Source of the DNA: Brevibacillus sp.
Lineage (GTDB): Bacteria > Bacillota > Bacilli > Brevibacillales > Brevibacillaceae
NCBI GenBank assembly: GCA_029240815.1
Contig: JARDZO010000033.1
Span: 1-50,044 of the forward strand
Direction: 5' to 3'
Length of the DNA: 50,044 bases
Below, in pieces: positions 41,555-50,044 of the stretch. The notes under the pieces are model-generated. The model saw only the letters and a program-made list of their open reading frames with translations, searched no databases and was not told the DNA's origin. Positions within the stretch are counted from its first letter, which is position 1. Each line of letters begins with the position of its first letter. The translations under genes were made by a program, and so were the position numbers.

Positions 41555-42892
41555 TTAATCCTCAAGCTTTTTATATAAGGTCTCGAATCCCCCACCATAG
41601 TTTAGAGAAATCATAGATCCCTCGAATTTAAAACTGATGCCCATGTGAGTAATAAACCGCCCGTCTTTCGCAGGCAAAATTTCGAGTGTCTCGGTTCGTT
41701 CCCTTATATTGAAAGAAGCAAATAAGCTGTTATCCTTCAAATTTACTGAAATGTCACCCTCATAGTTCCCACACAGAGCTGGGTATTTTGATTTATCAAA
41801 ATCTTGATCAATAAGTTCATCGGTTGTTGTTATTGGTTGTGGCATCCGACCTTCAACAATGGACTCAATGCCTTCAAGGAATGTACGTCCCCCCCATACA
41901 TCGCCGCCTGTCCGATTCGTCAACATAACGATAGTCATTTCCTTATCAATATAACGTATAAACTGAGTGTGATATCCCGGCCATCCGCCTGCATGACGCA
42001 CACCATACCCAGCTTTTTCATTATTAAATATCCTCCAACCGTACCCGTAGGGCTCCGATTTCCCATTTACATATGTTGGAGTATACATCTCCTGCTGGCT
42101 CGCATGGGAGATAATCGTTCCTTCCTTCAATGCAAGACTCCACTTTAGCATGTCATGGAGATTTGAGTTGACGATGCCATCTCCTTCAATCCCATCCAAG
42201 GGAATGACAAACTGGCTGCTCTGTGAGTCATCCGGCAGTATATATTCTCCATTTTCGAAAATATAGCCGTACGCATAATTAGGAATGGTATCTCCGTTCA
42301 AACGCCTGTGATAGACGCAGGTGCTATTCATATTTGCCGGTTGAAAAATCTCTTTTTCTAAAAAAGTACCAAATGGCATGCCTGATGCCTTTTCTATGAT
42401 CAAAGCCAAAGCAGCATAGCCTGTATTTGAATAACTCCATTTGGTACCTACTGCAAATTCTTCTGGAAGATTGGATTCAATAAGAAATTTTTCGATAACA
42501 TCATTTTTGGGTATTGTTCCCGTCAGCTCAGCCTGCTTGTTTACCCACTCCATGTAATCAGGGATTCCTGCAGTGTGGTTAAGTAGATTCTTTATCGTTC
42601 GTCCTTTATACGGGATCCCGGGAAAATACTTTTCCAAGTCATCGTTTAGGGAAAGAACCCCTTTATCGCGAAGCAATATGATTGCAGAAGCTGTAAACTG
42701 CTTACTCACAGATGCTAGTTCAAATACGCTATCCAGATTAAGTTCTGTTTTTTTTGCCATATTGGCAATTCCAAGTGCTGTTTCAAAAAGGATGTCATTC
42801 TTGTGCGCAAGCAATATGCACCCGTTAAAAAAGCCACGTTCATACGCTTCCTTCGTATAGCTTTGCATCATTTTGGATATTGAATTTTGCAT
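41555..42892 (-). CDS. Serine hydrolase, class C beta-lactamase fold
   Basis: A 445-residue penicillin-binding-protein-like hydrolase (beta-lactamase/D-aminopeptidase/esterase superfamily). The nucleophile motif is S61-x-x-K64 (ASVSKQFTASA) and the second motif Y154-S-N (KWSYSNTGYAAL). An HAGGWPGY motif stands for the K/H-x-G triad. A C-terminal beta domain of about 100 residues follows. There is no signal peptide, so it should act in the cytoplasm. In this block a DD-peptidase or D-aminopeptidase role on imported wall peptides is plausible, but esterase activity cannot be excluded. ATG follows GGAGG. Confidence 0.8.
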   Translation of the reverse strand: MQNSISKMMQSYTKEAYERGFFNGCILLAHKNDILFETALGIANMAKKTELNLDSVFELASVSKQFTASAIILLRDKGVLSLNDDLEKYFPGIPYKGRTIKNLLNHTAGIPDYMEWVNKQAELTGTIPKNDVIEKFLIESNLPEEFAVGTKWSYSNTGYAALALIIEKASGMPFGTFLEKEIFQPANMNSTCVYHRRLNGDTIPNYAYGYIFENGEYILPDDSQSSQFVIPLDGIEGDGIVNSNLHDMLKWSLALKEGTIISHASQQEMYTPTYVNGKSEPYGYGWRIFNNEKAGYGVRHAGGWPGYHTQFIRYIDKEMTIVMLTNRTGGDVWGGRTFLEGIESIVEGRMPQPITTTDELIDQDFDKSKYPALCGNYEGDISVNLKDNSLFASFNIRERTETLEILPAKDGRFITHMGISFKFEGSMISLNYGGGFETLYKKLED

Positions 42893-42916
42893 GATTTAAT
42901 CCTCCATATAAATGAT

Positions 42917-42943
42917 TCACTCATCAACGAGTGGAATGGTAAA
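42917..42943 (-). pseudogene. Duplicated tail of a histidine kinase gene
   Basis: On the minus strand the sequence ends IFTIPLVDE and TGA, the same C-terminus as the kinase at 37974 (YFTIPLVDE, TGA). DNA identity over about 37 bases including the stop and its downstream flank is high, roughly four mismatches. It sits 25 bases before the serine hydrolase start. It is a scar of a former kinase gene located just upstream of that hydrolase. Confidence 0.7.
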
Positions 42944-43012
42944 AATGGGGGGTAGTTGCCATACACGTAGCACTCTCATAAGCTAGTGGATAGAATCCTT
43001 GTATGACAAGCA

Positions 43013-44581
43013 CTATTGTACGTCGTTAAAATACGGAATGTTATTAAGTACTCTAAAATTAGGTAAAAGCTTTTTGTTGTAGACAAGCAACGAATTTACA
43101 CGAACAAGCGGAAGATTGCATCTTGAATCCATGAGCATCTCCTGAGCCTTGGTATAACCTGCAATACGCTTATCTTTATCTGCCGTAGTGATAGCCTCTT
43201 GAAGAATTTTATCGTACGCGTTAAAGTCAAATATGTTCTGGTCCCTGACAATATAGGGAAGCGTACCTGCTGTGTCACCCCATGAAAACACACTGATAGC
43301 TGCTTCATGCTTGTCGCTTTTATACAAATTTTTGAATGACCCAAAATCAATATAGTTGATATTCATCTTTATACCTTGTTCTTTAAATTGAATTTGGAGG
43401 CATTCAGCAAGATTTTTCAGAGCATCACTATTGAACGATAAAGTAAATTCAAACTTTTTGCCGTTGCGATCCAAAAAACCGTCTCCATCGCTATCATTCC
43501 AGCCTTTGTCCGAAAGAATCTGCAAACCACGTTTGGCGTCATTCACGTATTTTGCCTTAAAATACTCTTCAGCCGAAGAACTATAATCTGACATTCCAGC
43601 TACACTATAAGCATATACTGGTTCGTAGTTTCCATTGGAATATACTTTTGTTTGTTCCCGGTCAATCAAAAGCATCATTGCCAGTCTGATATCGGGATCT
43701 TTGAAAAGCTCGAAATCGTTATTCATTTCGAAGCGTGTTACATTCGGTTGTGATTCCCATTCCGTAACGATATCCGCATTATCTGCCAACTGAGCCTTTA
43801 CGTCGGCCGAGAGACCTTCCACATTTGCGATTTCTCCGGATAACATACCTTGCACATTTGCAAACGTGTCTTTAATAAAACGGACAGTGATTGTTTCAAT
43901 ATTCATTGGACCTTTATTGATAACATGTTGATTGTATGTTTTATAATAAGGATTCTTCTTCAACGTTACGTGATCACCGGCGACATATTCATCAACATAG
44001 TATGCGCCATAAATAGTGGCGCCCCACAGTAATTGCTCCTTTGTCTTGCCGCTACTTTCAGCTGCTTTTAAAATAGGCATGAGGTTCGACCCGAGATTAA
44101 ACAAAAATGTTGTCGAAGGTGTGCTCAGAGAAACAATCACATTATTACCGCTGACTTCGACAGATTTGACTGCTGCAAAATCACTAGCAAAGGGACTTAC
44201 TTTTATTACATGTTCAATAGAAAATTTCACATCATTCGGTGTAACAGATGTACCATCATGAAACCGGAGGTCATCAGGCATTTCAATCGTAACAGTTAGG
44301 CCGTCCGGACTGACATTATAAGATTTTGCAACGTTTGAGGTCAGGGATCCATCCGTTTCATAATTGAGCAGTGAATCGGCAATTAAATATTGGGTAGCAA
44401 AAGAATGATTTGTTTGAGCTATATCTGCACCTTGCCATTCACCAGAAGAAATCACGATTGACCGTGGTGCTGCAGCTGTCTTTTCTTGATCATCTTTATT
44501 GTCAGCTTTATTGCAACCAGTAACGAAACTAAAAATTAACATAAGGACCAAAACCATACCAAAAATATGTTTACGTTTCAT
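43013..44581 (-). CDS. Peptide ABC transporter substrate-binding lipoprotein (DppE/DdpA-like)
   Basis: A 522-residue extracytoplasmic binding protein of SBP family 5. A lipoprotein signal peptide ends in the lipobox FVTGC, so it is anchored by a lipidated Cys at about residue 23. Family blocks include NYETDGSLTSNVAKSYNVSPDGLTVTIEMPDDLRFHDGTSVTPNDVKFSIEHV and, later, DPDIRLAMMLLIDREQ. I chose the ATG at 44581, 7 bases after AAGGAGG; the ATG at 44587 is too close. It would deliver dipeptides, probably D-Ala-containing, to the permeases encoded upstream. Confidence 0.88.
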   Translation of the reverse strand: MKRKHIFGMVLVLMLIFSFVTGCNKADNKDDQEKTAAAPRSIVISSGEWQGADIAQTNHSFATQYLIADSLLNYETDGSLTSNVAKSYNVSPDGLTVTIEMPDDLRFHDGTSVTPNDVKFSIEHVIKVSPFASDFAAVKSVEVSGNNVIVSLSTPSTTFLFNLGSNLMPILKAAESSGKTKEQLLWGATIYGAYYVDEYVAGDHVTLKKNPYYKTYNQHVINKGPMNIETITVRFIKDTFANVQGMLSGEIANVEGLSADVKAQLADNADIVTEWESQPNVTRFEMNNDFELFKDPDIRLAMMLLIDREQTKVYSNGNYEPVYAYSVAGMSDYSSSAEEYFKAKYVNDAKRGLQILSDKGWNDSDGDGFLDRNGKKFEFTLSFNSDALKNLAECLQIQFKEQGIKMNINYIDFGSFKNLYKSDKHEAAISVFSWGDTAGTLPYIVRDQNIFDFNAYDKILQEAITTADKDKRIAGYTKAQEMLMDSRCNLPLVRVNSLLVYNKKLLPNFRVLNNIPYFNDVQ

Positions 44582-44655
44582 CGTCATGCCTCCTTCGAAA
44601 TTTCACTAGAATCTTCAAGAATTTAATAAAAGCTGTTTGTTTTCCCCCTTTCTTT

Positions 44656-45633
44656 TTATTTTTCATTGTATAAATGGCACGCAGCTAAATGGCCCTTTGA
44701 GATTTCGATAAGTTCAGGCGAGATTTTTCTGCAAGCCTCCGTGACATGCATGCATCGCGACACCAAACTGCATCCGGGCGTGGCATCAATAAGACTCCCA
44801 GTCTCTCCCCCAAGCAAAGGTACTTTTGTACCCCGCAGCCTTGGATTCATGATGGGCACTGCTGCCATGAGTCCAACCGTATAAGGGTGTTTTGGATGTA
44901 AAAACACTTCCTCGGCAGGCCCGTATTCAACAATTTTTCCTAGATACATGACGGCAATTTTATCGCTTACATAGCGAATAACATTGAGGTCATGGCTGAT
45001 AACCAAATAGGTCAAGCCATACTCCTCCTGCAAATCAAGCAACAGGTTGAGTACCTGAGCCTGAACAGATATATCAAGTGCACTGGTTGGCTCGTCCAAT
45101 ATCATGATTTTGGGACGAACAGCCAACGCGCGTGCTACTGCAATGCGCTGAAGTTGCCCTCCGGAAAGCTGGTGCGGGTAGCTTCCCAGATAACAAGCAT
45201 CCAGCTTTACTTTCTCCATTACTTCACGGGCTCGTGTTTTCGCTTCCTTTAGCGGCACACCATAAATTCGCATTGGGCGCATAATAGATTCCTCAACCGT
45301 GATACGCGGGTTGAGATTAGAGGCCGGGTCCTGAAAAACTACCGCAATATCACGCCGCATTTTTTTTAATGCGCTCCTGCCGATACGATTCATATCCGTA
45401 CCATTTATAGTCACAGTACCATCTGTTTGCTTGATTAGTCCAAGTATGATACGAGCAAGTGTAGTTTTTCCTGACCCTGATTCGCCTACAATACCTACAA
45501 TCTCGCCCTTTTGAACGGTCAGACTAACATCGTCAACTGCTTTCATAGCAATTTTACGTTTGTTAAACAAGAATCCCTCTGTGATATAAAAGTGCTTTTT
45601 TATGTTTGTAATTTGAATCAATGCATCGCTCAT
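44656..45633 (-). CDS. Peptide ABC transporter ATP-binding protein (DppF-like)
   Basis: A 325-residue ABC ATPase. Walker A is GESGSGKTTLARIILG, the Q loop VVFQDPASNLNPR, the signature LSGGQLQRIAVARALAV, Walker B MILDEPTSALD and the H loop VISHDLNVIRY. The C-terminal oligo/dipeptide-specific extension has the Cys motif (SRCMHVTEACRK...CHLYN) of Opp/Dpp ATPases, which may bind an iron-sulfur cluster. Its ATG overlaps the stop of the preceding ATPase gene by 4 bases, so the two form a co-translated heterodimer. Confidence 0.9.
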   Translation of the reverse strand: MSDALIQITNIKKHFYITEGFLFNKRKIAMKAVDDVSLTVQKGEIVGIVGESGSGKTTLARIILGLIKQTDGTVTINGTDMNRIGRSALKKMRRDIAVVFQDPASNLNPRITVEESIMRPMRIYGVPLKEAKTRAREVMEKVKLDACYLGSYPHQLSGGQLQRIAVARALAVRPKIMILDEPTSALDISVQAQVLNLLLDLQEEYGLTYLVISHDLNVIRYVSDKIAVMYLGKIVEYGPAEEVFLHPKHPYTVGLMAAVPIMNPRLRGTKVPLLGGETGSLIDATPGCSLVSRCMHVTEACRKISPELIEISKGHLAACHLYNEK

Positions 45634-46595
45634 AGTATTTCCTCTCTATGGCAGCTGACAAAGTGCCCGGTAGTAATTTCACGCATAGTCGGTGTCTTTG
45701 AACGGCAGATATCTTCTGCAAAAGGACAACGGTTTGCAAACCGGCAACCGATATATTCTCCAATTATGCGTGGGACAGTACCTTCAATCGTTGAAATACG
45801 GCCAACGTTCTTTGAATGACGTGGTAGCGCTTGCATCAATGCCTTCGTATAAGGATGCAAAGGATTTTCAAATATTGTGTTGACATCCCCCATTTCAACA
45901 AGCTCACCTGCATACATGACTCCCACACGATCAGCGATTTCCGCGACAATCCCTAAATTGTGAGTGATAACAAGGATTGCCGTACCGTACTGCTCTCGTA
46001 GCGAGCGCATAATATTGAGTATCTGAGCCTCAGTAGTTACATCGAGTGCCGTTGTGGGTTCATCGGCTATTAACAGTTCCGGATTGCGTGACAGCATCAT
46101 TGCTATCATCACTCTCTGGCGCATGCCTCCTGACATCTCATTCGGAAAGCTTTTCATGCGGCGCTCAGCATCGGGAATCTTAACATCTTGGTAGAGCTGA
46201 AGTACTTTTGACCATGCCTGCTGACGAGTAACCTTGTCAAGCGTTAAGGCTTCATATACCTGTGTGCCTGAGCGGTAAACCGGATTAAGTGAATCAAGTG
46301 GGTTTTGGAAGATCATTCCGATTTTTCGTCCCCGTACACGATTCATCTCATGGTTTGAAAGTGTTAGAAGGTTTGTTCCTTTGAATTCGATTTCTCCAGA
46401 AACCGATGTGTTGCGATCCATAAGCAAACGCATGATTGCTAATGAAAGAGTCGATTTACCGCAACCAGATTCGCCGAGAAACGCAAAAATTTCTTTTGGT
46501 TTGATATCGAGACTCACATTATTTACTGCAGACAACGTACCACCACGTACGGCATAGTCTATTTTAAGATTTTTAATTTTCAGAAGTGTTTCCAT
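45630..46595 (-). CDS. Peptide ABC transporter ATP-binding protein (DppD-like)
   Basis: A 321-residue ABC ATPase. Walker A is [15 protein letters not shown], the Q loop [20 protein letters not shown], the signature [20 protein letters not shown], Walker [18 protein letters not shown] and the H loop [11 protein letters not shown]. The C-terminus carries the Opp/Dpp extension with cysteines ([17 protein letters not shown]...SCH). It is the first of the two ATPases and lies 16 bases after the second permease gene in the same transcription unit. Confidence 0.9.
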   Translation of the reverse strand: METLLKIKNLKIDYAVRGGTLSAVNNVSLDIKPKEIFAFLGESGCGKSTLSLAIMRLLMDRNTSVSGEIEFKGTNLLTLSNHEMNRVRGRKIGMIFQNPLDSLNPVYRSGTQVYEALTLDKVTRQQAWSKVLQLYQDVKIPDAERRMKSFPNEMSGGMRQRVMIAMMLSRNPELLIADEPTTALDVTTEAQILNIMRSLREQYGTAILVITHNLGIVAEIADRVGVMYAGELVEMGDVNTIFENPLHPYTKALMQALPRHSKNVGRISTIEGTVPRIIGEYIGCRFANRCPFAEDICRSKTPTMREITTGHFVSCHREEIL

Positions 46596-46611
46596 TTGTA
46601 TGCAAGCCCCC

Positions 46612-47445
46612 TTATAGCGACCGTAAACGCGGGTCGATCAGATCGCGCAGCCCTTCCCCAAGCATTGAAAAACCGAGGGTCGTATAAACAAGTGCTAAAC
46701 CAGGTGCTATGCCCAGCCATGGTGCCATGGTCAATTGCCGGACACTATCACTTAAAGCAAGTCCCCAATCTGGTGACGGTGATTGAGCCCCTAAGCCAAG
46801 AAAGCTAAGGGCAGTTGTTGACATGATAGCGCTTGGTATTGATATTGACGCAATCACTATCATAGATGGAACAACGTTTGGCAATATATAGCGAAAAAGT
46901 AAAGCTGGAGTGCTTTCGCCAAAAGCAATGCCTGTCTCCAAAAATGCCATGTTTTTAATTGACATTGTCTTTGCACGTACAATACGACCATACTGAGCCC
47001 AGCTTACTACTGCGATCGCTATTATTGCATTGTTAAGACTTTGCCCAAGTACCGAAACAACCGCAAATGCTATAATAAGCGGCGGCATCGACCAGGTAAT
47101 ATCCATAATGAATGATAAAATCCGATCGATCCATCCTCCAAAATAGCCGCACAACAAACCGATTGTAACGCCTATTACAAGCTGGATGCCGACCGATTGT
47201 GCCGCAATCTGCAATGCGATGCGTGCTCCATACAAAATACGACTGAATACATCCCGCCCATAGAAATCGGTACCTAATAAATGTTGCATACTTGGCTCTT
47301 GAAGCCTTTCGTTCATCATTGAATCATCGTATCGATAGGGTGCTATAAAATTAGCAAATAAAGCCACAAATAAAAGCAATAAAATCATACTACTACCGAT
47401 AATTAAATTAGAATATTTCGCTTTATTTTTTAAGAATTTTTTCAT
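46612..47445 (-). CDS. Peptide ABC transporter permease (DppC-like)
   Basis: A 277-residue inner-membrane permease with a hydrophobic first helix followed by a Dpp/OppC N-terminal segment (IAPYRYDDSMMNERLQEPSMQHLLGTDFYGRDVFSRILYGAR). The coupling-helix EAA-type motif is ETGIAFGESTPALLFRYILPNV. The C-terminal GLGAQSPSPDWGLALSDSVRQLT is the usual periplasmic loop of this subunit. Five to six helices are expected. It lies one base after the first permease gene, so the two are translationally coupled. Confidence 0.9.
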   Translation of the reverse strand: MKKFLKNKAKYSNLIIGSSMILLLLFVALFANFIAPYRYDDSMMNERLQEPSMQHLLGTDFYGRDVFSRILYGARIALQIAAQSVGIQLVIGVTIGLLCGYFGGWIDRILSFIMDITWSMPPLIIAFAVVSVLGQSLNNAIIAIAVVSWAQYGRIVRAKTMSIKNMAFLETGIAFGESTPALLFRYILPNVVPSMIVIASISIPSAIMSTTALSFLGLGAQSPSPDWGLALSDSVRQLTMAPWLGIAPGLALVYTTLGFSMLGEGLRDLIDPRLRSL

Positions 47446-47446
47446 A

Positions 47447-48382
47447 TCAGTTACCTCTCGAAATTTCCATACGAATTCGTGGATCCAACATCCCGTTAAT
47501 CAGATCACTTGCAAGATTGCACAAAACAGTCAATACGGTAATGATCAATACACAAGCCTGAACAACCGGGAAATCCTGATTCGTAATTGCGTTTGTCAAA
47601 TAACTGCCCATACCCGGAATGACAAATACATTCTCGATTATTACTGCCCCCGAAATGATCCACGGTATATCCATAAAAACCAAAGTAACAATAAGGATCA
47701 ATGAATTACGGAGTACATGGCGAATAATTACAGCCTTGTCAGACAATCCTTTTGCATATGCTGTCAGCACATATTTCTCACGAAAAACATCCAGGATCTC
47801 TGTTTTTGCTAATCGAATCAATCCTGCAGCCCCACCGAATGCAACGGATATAATAGGCAGGATAAAGTGATTTGCACTTGAATAGCCATTCATCGGCAGC
47901 CATTTTAGTGTTATTGAAAACAAAAGAATAAGTAGTATCCCTAGCCAATAATTAGGAATAACCTGAGTTACACTTGCAAATGTCATAAGCAGTCGATCGA
48001 CCCATGAGTCTTTCTTATATGCGGCTACTAAACCCAACGGTATTGATACTAGTACTTGAATGACCGTTGCAATACCGATCAGTTTTAATGTCAATGGAAT
48101 ACGCTGACTCAAGGCTTCCGCTACTGGCTGTTTTGTCTTTATCGAATTGCCAAAATCGCCAGAAAGCACCTTCTTCAGCCAGTTATAATATTGAATATAT
48201 ATTGGTTTATCCAAGCCATAACTGATTCGTAATTCAACCTTTTTCTCAGGAGGTACACGATCCCCCGTAAGAATATCGATCGGATCTCCCGGCATGATAT
48301 ACAATAAAGCAAATGCCAGGTAGCTCACAGTTATAATGAGCAGCAACCCTTGGGTAAGGCGTTTGATTGAATAAGCTCCCAT
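47447..48382 (-). CDS. Peptide ABC transporter permease (DppB-like)
   Basis: A 311-residue permease. The N-terminus GAYSIKRLTQGLLLIITVSYLAFALLYIMPGDP is typical of Dpp/OppB. GLDKPIYIQYYNWLKKVLSGDFGNSIKTKQPV follows, and the EAA motif is YVLTAYAKGLSDKAVIIRHVLRNSL. The end VIENVFVIPGMGSYLTNAITNQDFPVVQ is also standard. About six helices are expected. It is the first transporter gene of the block, with the D-Ala-D-Ala dipeptidase gene 151 bases upstream. The gap shows no terminator. Confidence 0.9.
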   Translation of the reverse strand: MGAYSIKRLTQGLLLIITVSYLAFALLYIMPGDPIDILTGDRVPPEKKVELRISYGLDKPIYIQYYNWLKKVLSGDFGNSIKTKQPVAEALSQRIPLTLKLIGIATVIQVLVSIPLGLVAAYKKDSWVDRLLMTFASVTQVIPNYWLGILLILLFSITLKWLPMNGYSSANHFILPIISVAFGGAAGLIRLAKTEILDVFREKYVLTAYAKGLSDKAVIIRHVLRNSLILIVTLVFMDIPWIISGAVIIENVFVIPGMGSYLTNAITNQDFPVVQACVLIITVLTVLCNLASDLINGMLDPRIRMEISRGN

Positions 48383-48533
48383 TCCGTAACCTCCATTCTA
48401 CTGGCAAGGTATGGGAAATCCGGTAAAATACCGTCCACTTTATCCGCATTATCGATAGTACCTTGCTCTTGCAATCGCATGATTCTGCTTCACTCCCATT
48501 TGGAACATTATTTAGCGGAACATGATACTTACA

Positions 48534-49214
48534 TTACAATTGAAAGCGTATTTGTTGATAAATTGCCTCTGCCTTGCCGTAATAGTTCGCCCATTCTCGG
48601 TCTCCGTAGGAAAAATGCCACCATTCGCCGTCAAATGGAGCAAACCCGGCCTTTACCATGCAATTCCGCAATAATTGCCGGTTGTTCCACACTGGTCTCT
48701 CGACAAACAGAGAAAATACATGGACGTCTTTATCCGGCACAAACGCTGGACCCATGTCAATGGGCGCACCATCCGATCCGATGATTCGAACGTCAACCGC
48801 ACCGCCTGTCGGATGTCCTGCAACGTCTGGGGCTGCACTGAAACGATGCGCAGCTTCTGTTAAATCATCTCCCTCCAGTTGTGGCTCTCGATCAATCAGA
48901 AATTGCTTGATATCATTATGAGTTTTTTCCTGAATTTCGGGATGACGATACCCACATAAAATCTCAAGATTATAATCTTGATTGATTTCCTTTAAAGCTT
49001 TTTGGGCTTGAATAAGCATTTTCAGAACATTGGAACGGACAAATATTTGGTTACCGGTGTATTTCTTGTAGTCCTCCAGGATTTGGATCTTCCCTTCGAA
49101 TTCTCCTCCGATTGGAACCAATGATTCTCCATTATCGTGTACCGGAATCCTTTTGAATTCTTTATAAGTTGGAAGTTTACTTTCAAGCAATTCATAATAG
49201 GCCTTTTTATCCAT
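48534..49214 (-). CDS. D-Ala-D-Ala dipeptidase (VanX/DdpX-like, M15D)
   Basis: A 226-residue zinc dipeptidase that splits D-Ala-D-Ala. The VanX-type catalytic set is complete: H134 and D141 in AGHPTGGAVDVRI (H-x6-D) and the zinc ligand H200 with the base E197 in DGEWWHFSYG. R90 in ILCGYRHPEI lies where VanX has its transition-state Arg. There is no signal peptide, so it acts on cytoplasmic dipeptide, as expected for a partner of an importer (compare E. coli ddpX-ddpABCDF). ATG follows AAGGAGGAG. No VanH or VanA ligase is nearby, so a nutritional rather than resistance role is favoured. Confidence 0.9.
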   Translation of the reverse strand: MDKKAYYELLESKLPTYKEFKRIPVHDNGESLVPIGGEFEGKIQILEDYKKYTGNQIFVRSNVLKMLIQAQKALKEINQDYNLEILCGYRHPEIQEKTHNDIKQFLIDREPQLEGDDLTEAAHRFSAAPDVAGHPTGGAVDVRIIGSDGAPIDMGPAFVPDKDVHVFSLFVERPVWNNRQLLRNCMVKAGFAPFDGEWWHFSYGDREWANYYGKAEAIYQQIRFQL

Positions 49215-49929
49215 TTTTTTACTCCTCCTTATTCACTTTGATCTACTTGCTTACACAAAGTATTAATGTGAAAATGCCAGTCAATTAACGTTGTTTTCTG
49301 TTATTTCAGATAATTCATTATTTAGTTTAATAGCAAACATGAACATACTTGTGTACCTCGTGTATGTTTTATGTAATGTTGTGTTCCAATCTAGGGCCCC
49401 AAACAAACAATGATCAACCCAACATCACTCAGAACGAGATGATGAATAATTTGTCATACGTTTCACTCGCCAATTGTTCATAAATAGCCCCCGGAGTGTA
49501 CCAGTGGTATATGTCCCCGCCAGCCCTCACGACAAAAACGTAGACAAACCCCATGAACAAAATGATTCATTGAATCATCGGGAAATCGCGAGCGGAATTG
49601 GCCCCTCTTCAATAATGAATAAGTCCTAAGGGTGCTAAACTAACACTACATAAAGATCAAGATTGTTTAATGGAAGCTATTAATGCTAAAGAGTAGCAAA
49701 CACAAAGAAGCGGACTATGACTTTTCTAGTCTTAGTCCGCCTCTGTTTTGCTATAGAAGTGTGATGTTCTGCCGACCCATCGTTTTCAAAATTGAACGTG
49801 CTTAAAGTATCAATCAATACATACGGTTGGTAGATTACATACCTTCCGCTGCAAATAGCGCTACATCAGAGGAGTGTAAAGAAACAGACTTTGCAGGGCT
49901 CTCGATTGGAAATTGATCAGTTAATTATT
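49215..49929. other. AT-rich region upstream of the dipeptidase gene
   Basis: About 715 bases with no supported gene. It should hold the promoter for the D-Ala dipeptide block. Near 49345-49369 an ACATAC...GTATGT inverted pair is a possible operator. At 49619-49696 an open stretch ending AKE and TAG looks like the tail of a lost gene. It is followed by a hairpin at 49710-49740 (GCGGACTA with TAGTCCGC plus an inner GACT/AGTC), terminator-like. Confidence 0.4.
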
Positions 49930-50044
49930 TTATAAGGTACTAAGCCGTAGTTCATAAAAATACTGAACAATTGGATGCTTTAACTTCATTTTCTCGCTCA
50001 TGTTTAAAATTCGCTTTTTTCCAACTCGTCTGTCCACCAAAGCT
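49930..50044 (-). CDS. C-terminus of a probable SF0329-like protein (cut by window edge)
   Basis: The last 37 codons of a minus-strand gene are visible, starting ALVDRRVGKKRILNM and ending HPIVQYFYELRLSTL and TAA. The pattern D-R-R-x-G-K-x-R ... H-P-x-V-x-x-F-Y-x-L-R is the C-terminal signature I associate with SF0329-family proteins of unknown function. The rest lies outside the window. Confidence 0.45.
   Translation of the reverse strand, partial: ALVDRRVGKKRILNMSEKMKLKHPIVQYFYELRLSTL

Noticed and set aside
48534..49214. VanX as part of a glycopeptide-resistance cluster
   Set aside because: No VanH dehydrogenase or VanA/B ligase is nearby and the gene is tied to a dipeptide importer, so a nutritional or wall-recycling role fits better.

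Overview
The window reads like the chromosome of a spore-forming Firmicute, most likely Brevibacillus or a close Paenibacillaceae relative. It carries an alpha/beta-type small acid-soluble spore protein, a GlpP-antiterminated glycerol regulon, strong AGGAGG-type ribosome binding sites, many intrinsic terminators, and GTG/TTG starts. Genus assignment is inference from protein character. No rRNA, complete tRNA or CRISPR array was seen.

Layout. Bases 1-4.6 kb hold housekeeping and stress genes: a GH18 enzyme cut by the left edge, a nitroreductase, a GreA/GreB-like protein, a divergent HxlR regulator/dehydrogenase pair and a PhnB-like protein. Bases 4.8-9.4 kb are a scar. The two ends of one broken thioredoxin-domain (YyaL/DUF255-type) gene flank a D-aminoacylase plus MFS transporter operon, a VWA-protein remnant and a serine-recombinase zinc-ribbon remnant. 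Bases 9.4-16.2 kb hold two membrane transporters, a RavA-like MoxR ATPase with its ViaA-like VWA partner, and a 5'-3' exonuclease. At 16.3-16.6 kb an SASP gene has a leader that folds into a compact tRNA-like shape. Bases 16.8-22.6 kb carry an M23 peptidase, a small alarmone synthetase, a DD-carboxypeptidase, two overlapping glycosyltransferases and deoD.

Bases 22.7-28.3 kb are the glycerol regulon glpF-glpK-glpD-glpP plus a P-loop kinase. glpF and glpD share the same leader motif followed by a terminator, the expected GlpP target. Bases 28.3-38 kb are accessory and decayed: a frameshifted tyrosine recombinase behind a nested inverted repeat, a MoxR ATPase with a nonsense-split and truncated DUF5682 partner, a large Gly-rich/HYR secreted or spore-surface protein, a broken threonine dehydratase abutting an AT-rich agmatinase-family gene, and an IS1182-type remnant.

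Bases 38-49.2 kb are one minus-strand block that looks dedicated to cell-wall D-Ala dipeptides. It contains a VanX/DdpX-type D-Ala-D-Ala dipeptidase, a complete five-component Dpp-type ABC importer, a class-C beta-lactamase-fold serine hydrolase, a DppA-type M55 D-aminopeptidase, and a two-component system. A duplicated tail of the histidine kinase lies between the binding protein and the serine hydrolase, showing that the block was rearranged. The right edge cuts the end of a probable SF0329-like protein gene on the minus strand.
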